From Lentisphaerota bacterium (GTDB lineage Bacteria; Verrucomicrobiota; Kiritimatiellia; UBA8416; VGWI01): a stretch of DNA of 60,471 bases. Positions 26,560-35,276 of this stretch are shown in pieces. The number at the start of each line of letters is the position of its first letter. Position 1 is the stretch's first letter. The stretch covers positions 1-60,471 of the forward strand of contig VGWI01000006.1 in the NCBI GenBank assembly GCA_016873655.1, read 5' to 3'. Below the pieces are notes generated by a model that saw nothing but the letters and a program-made list of their open reading frames with translations, made no database searches and was not told the origin of the DNA. The position numbers and the translations under genes are program-made.

Positions 26560-27612
26560 CTACGACACGGCGGCGTAGATCTCGCCCAGGATTGCCCTGA
26601 CGTCCCGCGTGAGCCTCCAGCCGGGATAGTGCGACTTGAATTTCTCGACGCTGCTGATCCACCAGATATGGTCGCCTATCCTGTTCTGCTCCACGTAGGC
26701 CAACTTCATTTTCCGCTCGGCCAGCTCTTCGCAGATCGAGATGGCCTCCTTCATCGAACAGTTGCTGAAACGGCTGCCGCCCATGTTGTAGACCTCGCCG
26801 GGCCTGGGATCGCGCCGGAACTCGTCGAAAGCGGCCACAAGGTCCGCGCTGTGTATGTTGTCGCGCACCTGCTTGCCGCCGTACCCGAAGACACGGTATT
26901 CGCGCCCGCCCACCGCGCATTTCATGAGGTAGGAAAGAAACCCGTGCAGCTCGGTCCCGGCATGCGCCGGCCCGGTGAGACACCCGCCGCGGAACACGCC
27001 GGTCTTCATGCCGAAGTACCGGCCGTACTCCTGGACCAGCACGTCGGCGGCCACCTTTGAAGCGCCGAAGAGACTGTGCTTTGTCCCGTCAATGGACATT
27101 GTCTCGTCGATGCCGTGCTCATGGTATGGATGCGATTCGTCCAGCTCCCATCTGGTCTCCAGCTCTACAAGCGGCAGACGGTTCGGCGTGTCGCCGTAAA
27201 CCTTGTTGGTCGACGTGAAAATGAACACGGCCCCTGGGGCGAACTTGCGGGTTGCCTCGAGCATGACGGATGTTCCGTTCGCGTTCACGGTGAAATCCGT
27301 CACGGGGTCCGATGCAGCCCAGTCATGCGACGGCTGCGCCGCGGTGTGGACAACCAGTTCGATGGCCTTCCCGTACTCGGCAAACAGTCCGTCGATGGCC
27401 GCCGAGTCACGGATATCGGCGCCGGCGTGAATGTACGAGGCGTAGTCCGATTCCAGCCTCGCGCGCTGGGCGGCCGTGGAGGCCTCGGCGCCGAAGAACG
27501 CCGCGCGCATGTCGTTGTCTATACCGACGACTGTCCAGCCCTTATCGAGATAGAAACGCGCCGATTCCGAGCCGACCAAACCGCACGAGCCCGTTACAAA
27601 CACAACGCTCAC
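26560..27612 (-). CDS. NAD-dependent nucleotide-sugar epimerase (CDP-paratose 2-epimerase-like)
   Basis: 350 residues. The extended SDR fold starts [14 protein letters not shown], a Gly-rich NAD site. AFFGAEAST in the dinucleotide-proximal loop and [13 protein letters not shown] resemble tyvelose/paratose epimerases. The catalytic YxxxK position is occupied by SLFGASK, with Phe where Tyr is usual, which deserves checking. The start is GTG 27612 in a GTGA overlap with the upstream epimerase gene. It probably acts on a nucleotide-linked sugar that feeds the glycan. Confidence 0.83.
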   Translation of the reverse strand: MSVVFVTGSCGLVGSESARFYLDKGWTVVGIDNDMRAAFFGAEASTAAQRARLESDYASYIHAGADIRDSAAIDGLFAEYGKAIELVVHTAAQPSHDWAASDPVTDFTVNANGTSVMLEATRKFAPGAVFIFTSTNKVYGDTPNRLPLVELETRWELDESHPYHEHGIDETMSIDGTKHSLFGASKVAADVLVQEYGRYFGMKTGVFRGGCLTGPAHAGTELHGFLSYLMKCAVGGREYRVFGYGGKQVRDNIHSADLVAAFDEFRRDPRPGEVYNMGGSRFSNCSMKEAISICEELAERKMKLAYVEQNRIGDHIWWISSVEKFKSHYPGWRLTRDVRAILGEIYAAVS

Positions 27613-28679
27613 CGATTGACCTCCCCCGCGAGTATCGGCCGGAGTCTATCGCCGTTGTCCTTCAGCCAACAAGCGATATCATCCATGATCCGACCGACCG
27701 AACGCTCGGGACGCCACGCCCATTCGGCCATGGCCCTGCGTGCGTCGGTAATGTAAACCGGGATGTCGCCCTCGCGTACCGCGGGGTCTTCGCCCACAGA
27801 CAGTTCCCTGCCCGTGGCCGCCCTGGCCTGAACAGTCAGCTCCCGCAGCGATGCGCTGACAGCCCGGCCGCCGCCAACGTTCCAGACGCCTCCGTCCCAC
27901 CGGTCCAGGCAGCGCAGTTGCGCGAGAACCAGATCGCCCAGGTCATCAACGTGCAGCATGTCCCTCACCTGGAACCCGCCGTAGCCGATGTAGTTCAGCG
28001 GCAGTCCGTAGTGGTGGGCGGCGACCCACAGCGTCGTGACGCCCTGATCCGCGCGCGCCATCTGCCACGGGCCGGCAATCACGCCGCACCGGTCAATCAG
28101 CGTCTTCAGACCGAAATGGGCGGCGTATTCGCTCACCATGACTTCCGAGGCGAACTTCGTCGCACCGTACAGGGTACGCGCCCCGTCGAGCGGGAACTCT
28201 TCCGAAATGCCTTCCGGCCCCGCGCCGGGCATTTCCTGCTCCCCGGCGATCTCGAACCTGTTCTTCGCACGGTCCAGCTTTATCCGGCGCAGAAGCTCCA
28301 CCGGATAAACCCGGCTGGTCGAAATGAACAGAACCGCCGCGCCCCATTCCCGCGCCGCTTCCAGCACGTTGAGCGTGCCCCCCAGATTCGTGTCCACCAC
28401 ATACCGGGCATCGCCCGCCCGGCCGGCAGTGACCGAGGGCTCGGCAGCCGCGTCAATCACCAGATCGCACGGCGCCATACCGAAGGCCGACCTGTCACGC
28501 ACGTCGCCCATGACAAAAGTGACCCCGCGCCCGACAATACGGTCGCGGTTCAACTCCGACCCGCGCCTGTACAGGTTGTCGAGCGCAAGAATTTCGGCGT
28601 CCGGATGCCCGGCGCGGATCCGCAATGCAAGCGAAGACCCGACGAAACCCGCCCCGCCGGTAATGAGCACCCTTTTCAC
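27609..28679 (-). CDS. NAD-dependent epimerase/dehydratase
   Basis: 356 residues from GTG 28679 ([16 protein letters not shown]); the track start is 37 codons upstream without family similarity. GGAGFVG binds [13 protein letters not shown] contributes the catalytic Ser and Thr, and [10 protein letters not shown] is Y-x3-[16 protein letters not shown] is the usual substrate-lid region of UDP- or CDP-sugar epimerases. It is similar in layout to the next gene and coupled to it by GTGA. It is the promoter-proximal gene of the leftward run that continues through the acyltransferase. Confidence 0.87.
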   Translation of the reverse strand: MKRVLITGGAGFVGSSLALRIRAGHPDAEILALDNLYRRGSELNRDRIVGRGVTFVMGDVRDRSAFGMAPCDLVIDAAAEPSVTAGRAGDARYVVDTNLGGTLNVLEAAREWGAAVLFISTSRVYPVELLRRIKLDRAKNRFEIAGEQEMPGAGPEGISEEFPLDGARTLYGATKFASEVMVSEYAAHFGLKTLIDRCGVIAGPWQMARADQGVTTLWVAAHHYGLPLNYIGYGGFQVRDMLHVDDLGDLVLAQLRCLDRWDGGVWNVGGGRAVSASLRELTVQARAATGRELSVGEDPAVREGDIPVYITDARRAMAEWAWRPERSVGRIMDDIACWLKDNGDRLRPILAGEVNR

Positions 28680-28815
28680 GCGGCCCAGTATTCCCGGACA
28701 TGCCCCATGCCACAAGCCTGAAGGACTCAAGCCCTGCGGCAGGCCTGAACATCGACCCGCTATTCGCGGCTTGAAAACTGCCCCACACACCCGGAGGCGC
28801 CCGGAAAACCGAGGC

Positions 28816-28845
28816 TTGACTGAACGGTCGGCCGTTGGCTAAAAG
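28816..28845 (+). promoter_or_regulatory. Predicted guaB promoter with operator-like inverted repeat
   Basis: TTGACT (five of six consensus bases) and TAAAAG (four of six) are separated by 18 bp. The spacer itself holds AACGG-TCGG-CCGTT at 28823-28836, a perfect 5-bp inverted repeat that a repressor could occupy. GCCCTTGGGC follows at 28845-28854, at the predicted transcription start. Confidence 0.5.
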
Positions 28846-28898
28846 CCCTTGGGCAACAGACGTTGCCGCGGGAAGGCGGCAGAAAGGATTGCGAGACC

Positions 28899-30389
28899 AT
28901 GAATCCGCATGTGGATGCTTTCATGCATCAATTCCCGTGGGAGGGGCTGACCTTCGATGACGTGACACTCCTCACACAGTATGCCGACTTTCTTCCGGCC
29001 GACGCCGTCATCTCCAGCCGCCTCACAAGCAGGATCACCGTCAACATGCCGTTCGTCAGCGCCGCCATGGACACCGTGACTGAAGCGCCCATGGCGATCG
29101 CCATGGCAATGCAGGGCGGCATCGGCGTGATCCACAAGAACCTTTCCCCCGAGAAACAGGCAAAGCAGGTGGGCATGGTCAAGCACCACCTTCACGGCCT
29201 TATCCGCGACCCGATCGTCTTCAAGCGCGGCGATACGCTCGAACGCGTTCGGCTGCGCAAGGCCGAAAAGGGCTTCTCCTTCAGCGGGTTCCCGATCGTG
29301 GACGACTCCGGCCGGCTCGTCGGCATTCTGTCGGCCACCGACCTGCGCTACTCGCGCAAGCCGCCCACGGCGTCGGTGTCCGAAGTGATGACCTCCCGCG
29401 TCATCACAGCGCCCCCGGACACGTCTCTGGAGCAGTCGTACGAAATCATGATGCAGAACAAGATCGGAAAGCTCCCCCTTGTGGATAAGGAGGGCAAGCT
29501 GGTCGGACTTTACAGTTTCTCCGACGTGAAGAGCCTGGTCGAAAACGAGCAGCCGCAGTGCAACCGCGATTCCAAATACCGCCTGCGCGTTGCCGCCGCG
29601 GTCAGCGCCGGCGATCACCAGCGCTCCGAAGCGCTTGCGGCGGAAGGCGTCGACGTCATCTGCGTTGACAGCGCGCACGGCGACTCGAAGGGCATCATCG
29701 AAATGGTGCGCTGGCTGAAGAAGCGTTTCGCCGAGATCGATGTCGTCGCCGGCAACGTCGCCACGGCGGAGGGCGCGCTGCACCTGCGCGACGCCGGCGC
29801 TGACGCCGTCAAGGTGGGCATAGGCCCGGGCTCGATCTGCACGACGCGCATCGTCTGCGGCGTGGGAATCCCGCAGGTCTCGGCCGTCTACCAGTGCGCG
29901 AAGGTGCTGGAGGGAACTGTCCCGGTAATCGCCGACGGCGGCATACGCCACTCCGGCGATGTGCCGAAAGCGATCGTCGCCGGTGCCGACACGGTAATGC
30001 TCGGTTCCGTGCTCGCGCGCACCGACGAGAGCCCGGGCGAAAAGATCATCCACGAAGGGCGCCAGTACGTGATCTACCGCGGCATGGGCAGCGTCGCGGC
30101 GATGAAGGAAGCGGCGGGCAGCCGCGAGCGCTACATGCAGGGCGACGTTTCGGAAGACAAGCTCGTGCCCCAGGGCATCGAGGGGATAGTCCCGCATTCC
30201 GGCAGCGTCGAGAAGGTTATGACCCAGTTCTGCGGTGGCCTGCGTTCGGCAATGGGCTACTGCGGCTGCAGGACCATACAGGAACTGCGGGAACGCGGAA
30301 AGCTGTTCAGGGTGTCCATGGCAGGCCTGCACGAGTCGCACCCGCACGACGTGAAAATCACGCGCGAGGCTCCCAACTACAGGTCCTGA
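28899..30389 (+). CDS. guaB: IMP dehydrogenase
   Basis: 496 residues from ATG 28899 with AGGA upstream. It oxidises IMP to XMP with NAD, the committed step of GMP synthesis. The TIM barrel opens [15 protein letters not shown], and two CBS domains are inserted at about 100-220 ([26 protein letters not shown]). The catalytic Cys is residue 314 in [18 protein letters not shown] is the mobile flap with its Arg. Length and motif order are standard. It is monocistronic, and its end overlaps the convergent small exported protein by 13 nt. Confidence 0.97.
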   Translation: MNPHVDAFMHQFPWEGLTFDDVTLLTQYADFLPADAVISSRLTSRITVNMPFVSAAMDTVTEAPMAIAMAMQGGIGVIHKNLSPEKQAKQVGMVKHHLHGLIRDPIVFKRGDTLERVRLRKAEKGFSFSGFPIVDDSGRLVGILSATDLRYSRKPPTASVSEVMTSRVITAPPDTSLEQSYEIMMQNKIGKLPLVDKEGKLVGLYSFSDVKSLVENEQPQCNRDSKYRLRVAAAVSAGDHQRSEALAAEGVDVICVDSAHGDSKGIIEMVRWLKKRFAEIDVVAGNVATAEGALHLRDAGADAVKVGIGPGSICTTRIVCGVGIPQVSAVYQCAKVLEGTVPVIADGGIRHSGDVPKAIVAGADTVMLGSVLARTDESPGEKIIHEGRQYVIYRGMGSVAAMKEAAGSRERYMQGDVSEDKLVPQGIEGIVPHSGSVEKVMTQFCGGLRSAMGYCGCRTIQELRERGKLFRVSMAGLHESHPHDVKITREAPNYRS

Positions 30390-31003
30390 GCGTTCTCTTC
30401 CGCCGCGCCGGATTCTTCGTCCGGCGACACTGCGCCGTTTCCGCCGCGTTTCTTCAGATAACGCACTATGCGGGGCGCAAGCTCCGCGCCGGGCATCCAC
30501 AGCCATCGGCCGCCGACATGCATGTAAGGCCCGGATTCGGCGACTATCACGCCGGCCTTCCTGTGCGTGACGACGCGGTAAGCCGGGATATCCGCCGGGA
30601 TCATCGCCGCCAGCGCGGCGCAGCGCGGGTCCAGCCGCAGGTCGACAAGCTCGACAACGGTGAGGATGTTGTCGAGATAACCCCTGCGCCTGGAAAGCCC
30701 TTCCATTCGCGGGGCTTCTCCGAGAACCTCCTCCAGGCGCGGCCCGAGGCGAGGCCAGACGAGTTCCGAATCCTCCCCGAAAACAGCTTTCAGGTCGTCG
30801 CGGCCGGCCATCACGCGCAGAAAAGCCGAGCGGCGCACTTCAATGTCCTCCGACGCCGCGTCGCGGTACAGGTCCCGCACGCAGGTTTCGAGAGAACGTT
30901 CGAAGTCGTTTGTCGCCGGCCGCGCCGCCAGCGACACCTCTTCCGGCGCCGCCGCGGCCGCAAGGGCGATCAGCGCCGACGCGGCAATGCCGAGTCTATT
31001 CAT
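30377..31003 (-). CDS. Small exported protein of unknown function
   Basis: 208 residues from ATG 31003 (MNRLGIAASALIALAAAAA), with a clear signal peptide cleaved near residue 20. The mature part is charged and mostly helical, with a patch GPYMHVGGRWLWMPG near the C-terminus and an acidic tail. I do not recognise the family. It overlaps the permease stop by 8 nt at the end of the lipid-transport operon, so a periplasmic accessory role with the ABC permease is plausible. Confidence 0.7.
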   Translation of the reverse strand: MNRLGIAASALIALAAAAAPEEVSLAARPATNDFERSLETCVRDLYRDAASEDIEVRRSAFLRVMAGRDDLKAVFGEDSELVWPRLGPRLEEVLGEAPRMEGLSRRRGYLDNILTVVELVDLRLDPRCAALAAMIPADIPAYRVVTHRKAGVIVAESGPYMHVGGRWLWMPGAELAPRIVRYLKKRGGNGAVSPDEESGAAEENAQDL

Positions 31004-32117
31004 GCTTGAGCGCATCGGTTGGCTTCAGGCTCACGGCGCGCAGCGCCGGATAGAGGCTGCCGATGCCGCCGAGCAACAGCAGGGCCGCGCCCGTCTCCGC
31101 GACGTTGCGCCACGTGATGACCACCTCGCACAGCCCGCGCAGTTTAGGGAACGCGGCTATCCACCTCGCGCCGCTGGTGCCAACGGCGGCTCCGACCACG
31201 CCGCCGACGATCGAAAGAATAAGCCCCTCGGTTACGATCATGAACAGAACCCGCTCCGAACTCCAGCCGAGCGCGGTGAGAACCCCTATCTCCCTCGTCC
31301 GCTCGGTTACGGACATGAGTAGCGTGTTCAGAACCACCACCAGGGCCGATACCAGGGCCACCGCGGAAATGCTCCAGGCCGTGGCGCGAAATACGCGCAG
31401 CACATCGTTGTTGTCGGCAATGTCGCGGGTGACGATGAACGACAGGTTCGGATGCGCCTCCTGCAGGCGCCGCTTTGCCGCTTCCACCGTTTCAGCGGAC
31501 TGCGTTCCCTTCAGACGAAGCGCGAATTCCGTCACCCTGTTCCCGCGGTCGAACACTTTCTGCAGAGTGTCGAGCTTCATTATCAGCGCGCTGTCGTTCA
31601 TCACCCCGGCGGAGGCCGCGATCCCGACGACTTTGAAGGTCGTCTCCGCAAACTCCACCGGGTCTCCCACCCTAAGCCCCATCACCGTGCTCAGGGCGCT
31701 GCCGACAACAACGCCCGTCACATCACCCTCGCCGGGAATCCGCCCTTCCTCCATCCGGAGCGACTCCCAAAGGAACGAACCCTCGGCCCAGCCGCGCATT
31801 ATCACGTGCACGTCGTCTTCGAGCCTCACGACGTTCACGAGCTCTCCCGCGGCATCCGCAACGGCCGGGTCGGTCCTGATCGCGTCGCCCAAGTTCTCAT
31901 CAATCGTGGCGGTCAGGACCTCCACCGCGTCGCGCGAAACGGCAAGCATGTGTATGCCGCGCTCGTCAAGGCTGCGCACCCAGGCGTTCTCCACGCCGCG
32001 CGACAGACTCACCAGCGCGATGAAGCTGGAGATGGCGATGCCTATCCCAAGCGCGGTGAGCGCCGAGCGCAGCGGCCGTCTCGCCAGGTTCCTGGCAGGC
32101 ATGTTGATGAAACGCAT
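30996..32117 (-). CDS. ABC transporter permease, MacB/LolC-like (FtsX fold)
   Basis: 373 residues from ATG 32117 with AAGGGAAGAAGG immediately upstream; the longer track start lies in the ATPase gene. One N-terminal helix (about 18-40) is followed by a periplasmic MacB-PCD-type domain (about 45-240), then three C-terminal helices with ERTREIGVLTALGWSSERV, the coupling-helix signature. MacB-like permeases act as mechanotransmitters for lipoprotein or substrate extrusion. It pairs with the ATPase at 32128, and it follows an Mla operon. Confidence 0.9.
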   Translation of the reverse strand: MRFINMPARNLARRPLRSALTALGIGIAISSFIALVSLSRGVENAWVRSLDERGIHMLAVSRDAVEVLTATIDENLGDAIRTDPAVADAAGELVNVVRLEDDVHVIMRGWAEGSFLWESLRMEEGRIPGEGDVTGVVVGSALSTVMGLRVGDPVEFAETTFKVVGIAASAGVMNDSALIMKLDTLQKVFDRGNRVTEFALRLKGTQSAETVEAAKRRLQEAHPNLSFIVTRDIADNNDVLRVFRATAWSISAVALVSALVVVLNTLLMSVTERTREIGVLTALGWSSERVLFMIVTEGLILSIVGGVVGAAVGTSGARWIAAFPKLRGLCEVVITWRNVAETGAALLLLGGIGSLYPALRAVSLKPTDALKHE

Positions 32118-32127
32118 CCTTCTTCCC

Positions 32128-32808
32128 TTACTGCCGGCCCTGCCCGCGCACGACTGCGCCGTCCAGGATGTGGACAACACGCCCGGCCCTCGACGAGACC
32201 GCCGGGTCATGGGTCACAATGACCAGCGCCGCGCGCGCCTCGGCCCGTATCTCATCGAGCAGGTCAAGGATCTCTCCCGACGTCCTGGAATCCAGGTTGC
32301 CCGTGGGCTCATCCGCCAGGATCAGCGCGGGAGAGTTGGCCAGGCTGCGGGCTATCGCGACACGCTGCCGCTCGCCGCCTGAAAGCTCCGACGGCTTGTG
32401 GGTCATCCGGCCTCCAAGCCCCACGCGCCGCAGAAGGTCCTCGGCCCGCCGCTTTCTCTCCGCCGCCGACCGCACCACTCCGAACATCGGGATCTGCACA
32501 TTCTCGGCGGCGCTGAAAACCGGCAGGAGACTGAAGTCCTGGAAGACAAACCCTATCTGCCGCGCGCGGATCGCCGCCCATTCACGGCCCGAAGCCGGTT
32601 CCCGGCCTTTGAAGAGAACCCTGCCGGACGTGGGACGGTCTATGCCGCTGAGCATGTTGAGCAGCGTGGATTTCCCGCTTCCGCTGGGACCGACGATCGC
32701 GGCCCGTTCGCCCGGCACTATGTCCAGCGTCACGCCGCGCAGCGCGGAGATATGGCCGCCGTCATAGCTGCGATGCACGTCGCGGAGGCTGACAAGCGGC
32801 TGTTCCAT
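32128..32808 (-). CDS. ABC transporter ATP-binding protein, LolD/MacB-like
   Basis: 226 residues. Walker A is GPSGSGKST, the Q-loop FVFQDFSLLP, the signature LSGGERQRV, Walker B ALILADEP followed by TGNLDS, and the H-loop VTHDP. These are diagnostic of the LolD/MacB/FtsE group that partners with FtsX-fold permeases. It begins 1 nt after the MCE gene stop and precedes the permease by 10 nt, so all are in one unit. Confidence 0.93.
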   Translation of the reverse strand: MEQPLVSLRDVHRSYDGGHISALRGVTLDIVPGERAAIVGPSGSGKSTLLNMLSGIDRPTSGRVLFKGREPASGREWAAIRARQIGFVFQDFSLLPVFSAAENVQIPMFGVVRSAAERKRRAEDLLRRVGLGGRMTHKPSELSGGERQRVAIARSLANSPALILADEPTGNLDSRTSGEILDLLDEIRAEARAALVIVTHDPAVSSRAGRVVHILDGAVVRGQGRQ

Positions 32809-32809
32809 G

Positions 32810-33706
32810 TCAGAATGCGCCGAAGAAGATCGTTGAGAAGTTGACCACCGGCGACGTCTCGCGGGAGTCGTCTATCCAGCCGCGCAACTCGGTTATTGCC
32901 TTCATCAATTCCACGTAGAGACTCTCGTCGCCGAAAAGCCTGCCCATCGTGCCCTTGCCCGCCCGCATGTCGTCAGCCATGGTCCGCAGCGAAGCCGTCA
33001 GCGCCGAGAGGTCCTGGTAGACCCGGTCGTCCGTCGAAAGCAGCTTGCCCAGCGTGCCTTCGCCGCTCTCCAGCCGGCCGGTTATCTCGCGCAGCGAGGC
33101 CACGGCGGCGGAAAGGTCGCGGTACAACTGGTCGTCGGAAGAAAGGAGTTTGCCGAGCGTGCCCTCGCCGGCATTCAGCCGCGCGGCGATCTCGCGCATC
33201 TCCCGGGCGGCGCCCTGGAGATTCGTTATCACGCCGCCTTCGACAAGCCCCTGCTTCATGGCGTAGACGGCCTCCGCGGCGTCGGACATGAGGTCTCGCG
33301 GAACCTGGCCGCTGAACATGGTGTCAGGCGGGAGAATGGCGGCGGCCGACGGGCCCTGCTCCACCGCCATGTGCCGTCCGCCGAGCATGGACGTGTTCAC
33401 GACCTGTATGCTGTACCCGTCCCGCATCTCGACCGGCTCATCAAGCGAGGCGGTCACATAGACACCGTCGGCGCGCAATTCGAGCGTCTTGATCTTGCCG
33501 ACCGGCATGCCGCGCACGACGACGTTGTCGCCGTCCTGCAGTCCCATCACCTGGTCGAAACGCACCTGCATGGCGTACTTCTTCGAAAACCACACGTCCC
33601 TCGACAGGACAACCGTGAAGAAGAACATCCCGACCATCGCGGCAACCATGAACGCCCCGACGGCGAGTTCCATCGCAAGCTCGCGCTCTATGTGTTTCTG
33701 TTTCAT
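32810..33706 (-). CDS. mlaD: MlaD-like MCE-domain protein with C-terminal tandem repeats
   Basis: 298 residues. A single N-terminal membrane helix (about 14-36) is followed by an MCE domain (about 42-120: VRFDQVMGLQDGDNVVVRGMPVG). After that come three copies of a 35-residue unit starting at residues 180, 215 and 250 (GEGTLGKLL, GEGTLGKLL, GKGTMGRLF), probably forming a helical barrel or needle below the MCE ring. MlaD proteins carry phospholipids between the MlaFE transporter and periplasmic carriers. It overlaps mlaF by 4 nt (ATGA). Confidence 0.9.
   Translation of the reverse strand: MKQKHIERELAMELAVGAFMVAAMVGMFFFTVVLSRDVWFSKKYAMQVRFDQVMGLQDGDNVVVRGMPVGKIKTLELRADGVYVTASLDEPVEMRDGYSIQVVNTSMLGGRHMAVEQGPSAAAILPPDTMFSGQVPRDLMSDAAEAVYAMKQGLVEGGVITNLQGAAREMREIAARLNAGEGTLGKLLSSDDQLYRDLSAAVASLREITGRLESGEGTLGKLLSTDDRVYQDLSALTASLRTMADDMRAGKGTMGRLFGDESLYVELMKAITELRGWIDDSRETSPVVNFSTIFFGAF
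32864..33178 (-). repeat. Three tandem 35-residue (105-bp) repeats in the MCE protein
   Basis: The coded units begin LNAGEGTLGKLL, LESGEGTLGKLL and MRAGKGTMGRLF, each followed by a DLSA- or ELMKA-type helix. Spacing is exactly 35 residues. The DNA copies have diverged, so these are old protein repeats rather than recent duplication. They probably lengthen the periplasmic part. Confidence 0.85.
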
Positions 33707-34464
33707 TCCCGTCCCTTCTCCCAGTCCCCTTTCCTGGTTATGAACTGGGCCTCAAGAAACCGCTGGACCTCTTCCTTGCCGGAATTGACGAACTCTTCGG
33801 GCGAGGCCACCTCGATGAACTGTCCCCCGTGCAGCATGGCTATCCGCGTGCCGATCGACAGGGCGCTGTGCATGTCGTGGGTAACGACCACGCCGGTGAC
33901 GTTCATCTTGGCGCGCATGTCGCGGATCAACCCGTCTATGTTGCGGGACGAGACCGGATCGAGCCCGGACGTGGGTTCGTCGTAGAGAACGATCTCCGGG
34001 CTGCGCACGATCGCCCGCGCGAGCCCGGCGCGCTTCCGCATGCCGCCGGATATCTCCGACGGCCTCTTTTCCCCGTCCTTCTGCAGCTCGACAAGCGCAA
34101 GCATGCGATTCACCCGCTCCTCGATCTCATCTTCGCCCATCCGCGTCTTCTCGCGCAGCGGCAGCGCCACGTTCTCCCACACGGTCAGCCACTCGAGCAG
34201 GGCGCCGCCCTGGAACAGGTAGCCGAACCGCTCGCGGATCTTCTCCATCTCCGCCCCGCCCGCCTCGGCGGTGTCGCGTCCGTCCACAACCACCCGCCCT
34301 TCGTCCGGAGTCATCAGCCGCACCATGTGCTTCAGCGTTACGCTCTTGCCGACACCCGACGGGCCGACTATCACGAACGTCTCGCCGCGCCCGATCTCGA
34401 CACTCAGGCCGTCGAGCACCTTGCGCCCGCCAAGTGTCTTGGTCACGTTTTCAAACGCTATCAT
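33703..34464 (-). CDS. mlaF: Phospholipid ABC transporter ATP-binding protein MlaF
   Basis: 253 residues from ATG 34464, whose A is also the last base of the mlaE stop (TGATG); the 97 extra residues in the track ORF belong to mlaE's frame shadow. Walker A is VGPSGVGKS, the signature EISGGMRKRAGLARAI, Walker B IVLYDEP with TSGLDPVSS, and the H-loop VTHDM. EISGGM and the early MIAFENVTK are typical of MlaF. It energises lipid movement by MlaE at the inner membrane. Confidence 0.94.
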   Translation of the reverse strand: MIAFENVTKTLGGRKVLDGLSVEIGRGETFVIVGPSGVGKSVTLKHMVRLMTPDEGRVVVDGRDTAEAGGAEMEKIRERFGYLFQGGALLEWLTVWENVALPLREKTRMGEDEIEERVNRMLALVELQKDGEKRPSEISGGMRKRAGLARAIVRSPEIVLYDEPTSGLDPVSSRNIDGLIRDMRAKMNVTGVVVTHDMHSALSIGTRIAMLHGGQFIEVASPEEFVNSGKEEVQRFLEAQFITRKGDWEKGRE

Positions 34465-35276
34465 CAGACGTAGAAAAGCCTCGTCACGAAGTACCCGACT
34501 ATCAGCACCAGCAGGAACGAAACTATCACGGACTGGCGCGTGGACATGCCGACGCCAACCGCCCCCTGCGTCGTCGTGAAGCCCTGGTAGCAGGAGACGG
34601 TCGCGATGATCACGCCGAAAAGGAAGGCCTTCAGCAAGCCGACGTACAGGTCTTTCACCTCGGCATAGCGGGTGGCATTGTCTATGTATGCGCCCCACGC
34701 CACCCCGAGCTGGGTGCTTCCCACGATTCCCCCGCCGAGTACGCCCATCACGCACGTGTAGAAAGCCAGCAGCGGCGTCATCACCGCCATCGACGCCAGC
34801 CGCGGCATGAAAAGAAACCGGACCGGGTCGATCGACATGATCTCCAGGGCCGCAACCTCCTCCGACACCGCCATCGTCCCTATCTGCGCCGCCATCGCCG
34901 AGCCCACGCAGGCCGCGAGAATCAGCCCTGTCATGAAAGGCCCCATCTCCCGCAGCATCGAGACCATGACCGCCGTGCCGATGTTGACCTCCTGGTTGAA
35001 CCGCCGCAGCTCAATGCCGGTCTGCAGCGCGAGAATCATGCCGGTGAAAACGGCGACCACGGTGATGACTCCCAGGCTGCGGATGCCGGCAACGTACATC
35101 TGGCGCACGATCTCGCGCCGCGATCTGGGATGAAGCATGTGCCGCGCGGCAATCACGCCGCGGGCGAGAAGTACAGACGCCATCCCGACCTGCCGGCACA
35201 GCAGCATCAGCTTGCGGCCAAGCGCGCCGACCGCGTTGCGCGGGGAAGGATATGCTACTGGTTCACGGGTTATCAT
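34464..35276 (-). CDS. mlaE: Phospholipid ABC transporter permease MlaE
   Basis: 270 residues from ATG 35276, with AGGGATTGCAAG upstream. An amphipathic N-terminal helix is followed by five or six membrane helices. FTGMILALQTG, REMGPFMTGLILAACVGSAMAAQIGTM and YQGFTTTQGAVGVG-type segments are the MlaE/YrbE signatures. It is the membrane part of the Mla phospholipid transporter. It overlaps the lipoprotein gene by 14 nt and shares a base with mlaF, so translation of the three is coupled. Confidence 0.95.
   Translation of the reverse strand: MITREPVAYPSPRNAVGALGRKLMLLCRQVGMASVLLARGVIAARHMLHPRSRREIVRQMYVAGIRSLGVITVVAVFTGMILALQTGIELRRFNQEVNIGTAVMVSMLREMGPFMTGLILAACVGSAMAAQIGTMAVSEEVAALEIMSIDPVRFLFMPRLASMAVMTPLLAFYTCVMGVLGGGIVGSTQLGVAWGAYIDNATRYAEVKDLYVGLLKAFLFGVIIATVSCYQGFTTTQGAVGVGMSTRQSVIVSFLLVLIVGYFVTRLFYV

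Noticed and set aside
28839-30506. 555-residue minus-strand ORF
   Set aside because: It is the antisense shadow of guaB and has a His- and Arg-rich composition without motifs.
32864-33178. Repeats possibly representing a CRISPR or DNA repeat array
   Set aside because: They are coding repeats of 105 bp with diverged DNA and no spacers; they belong to the MCE protein.
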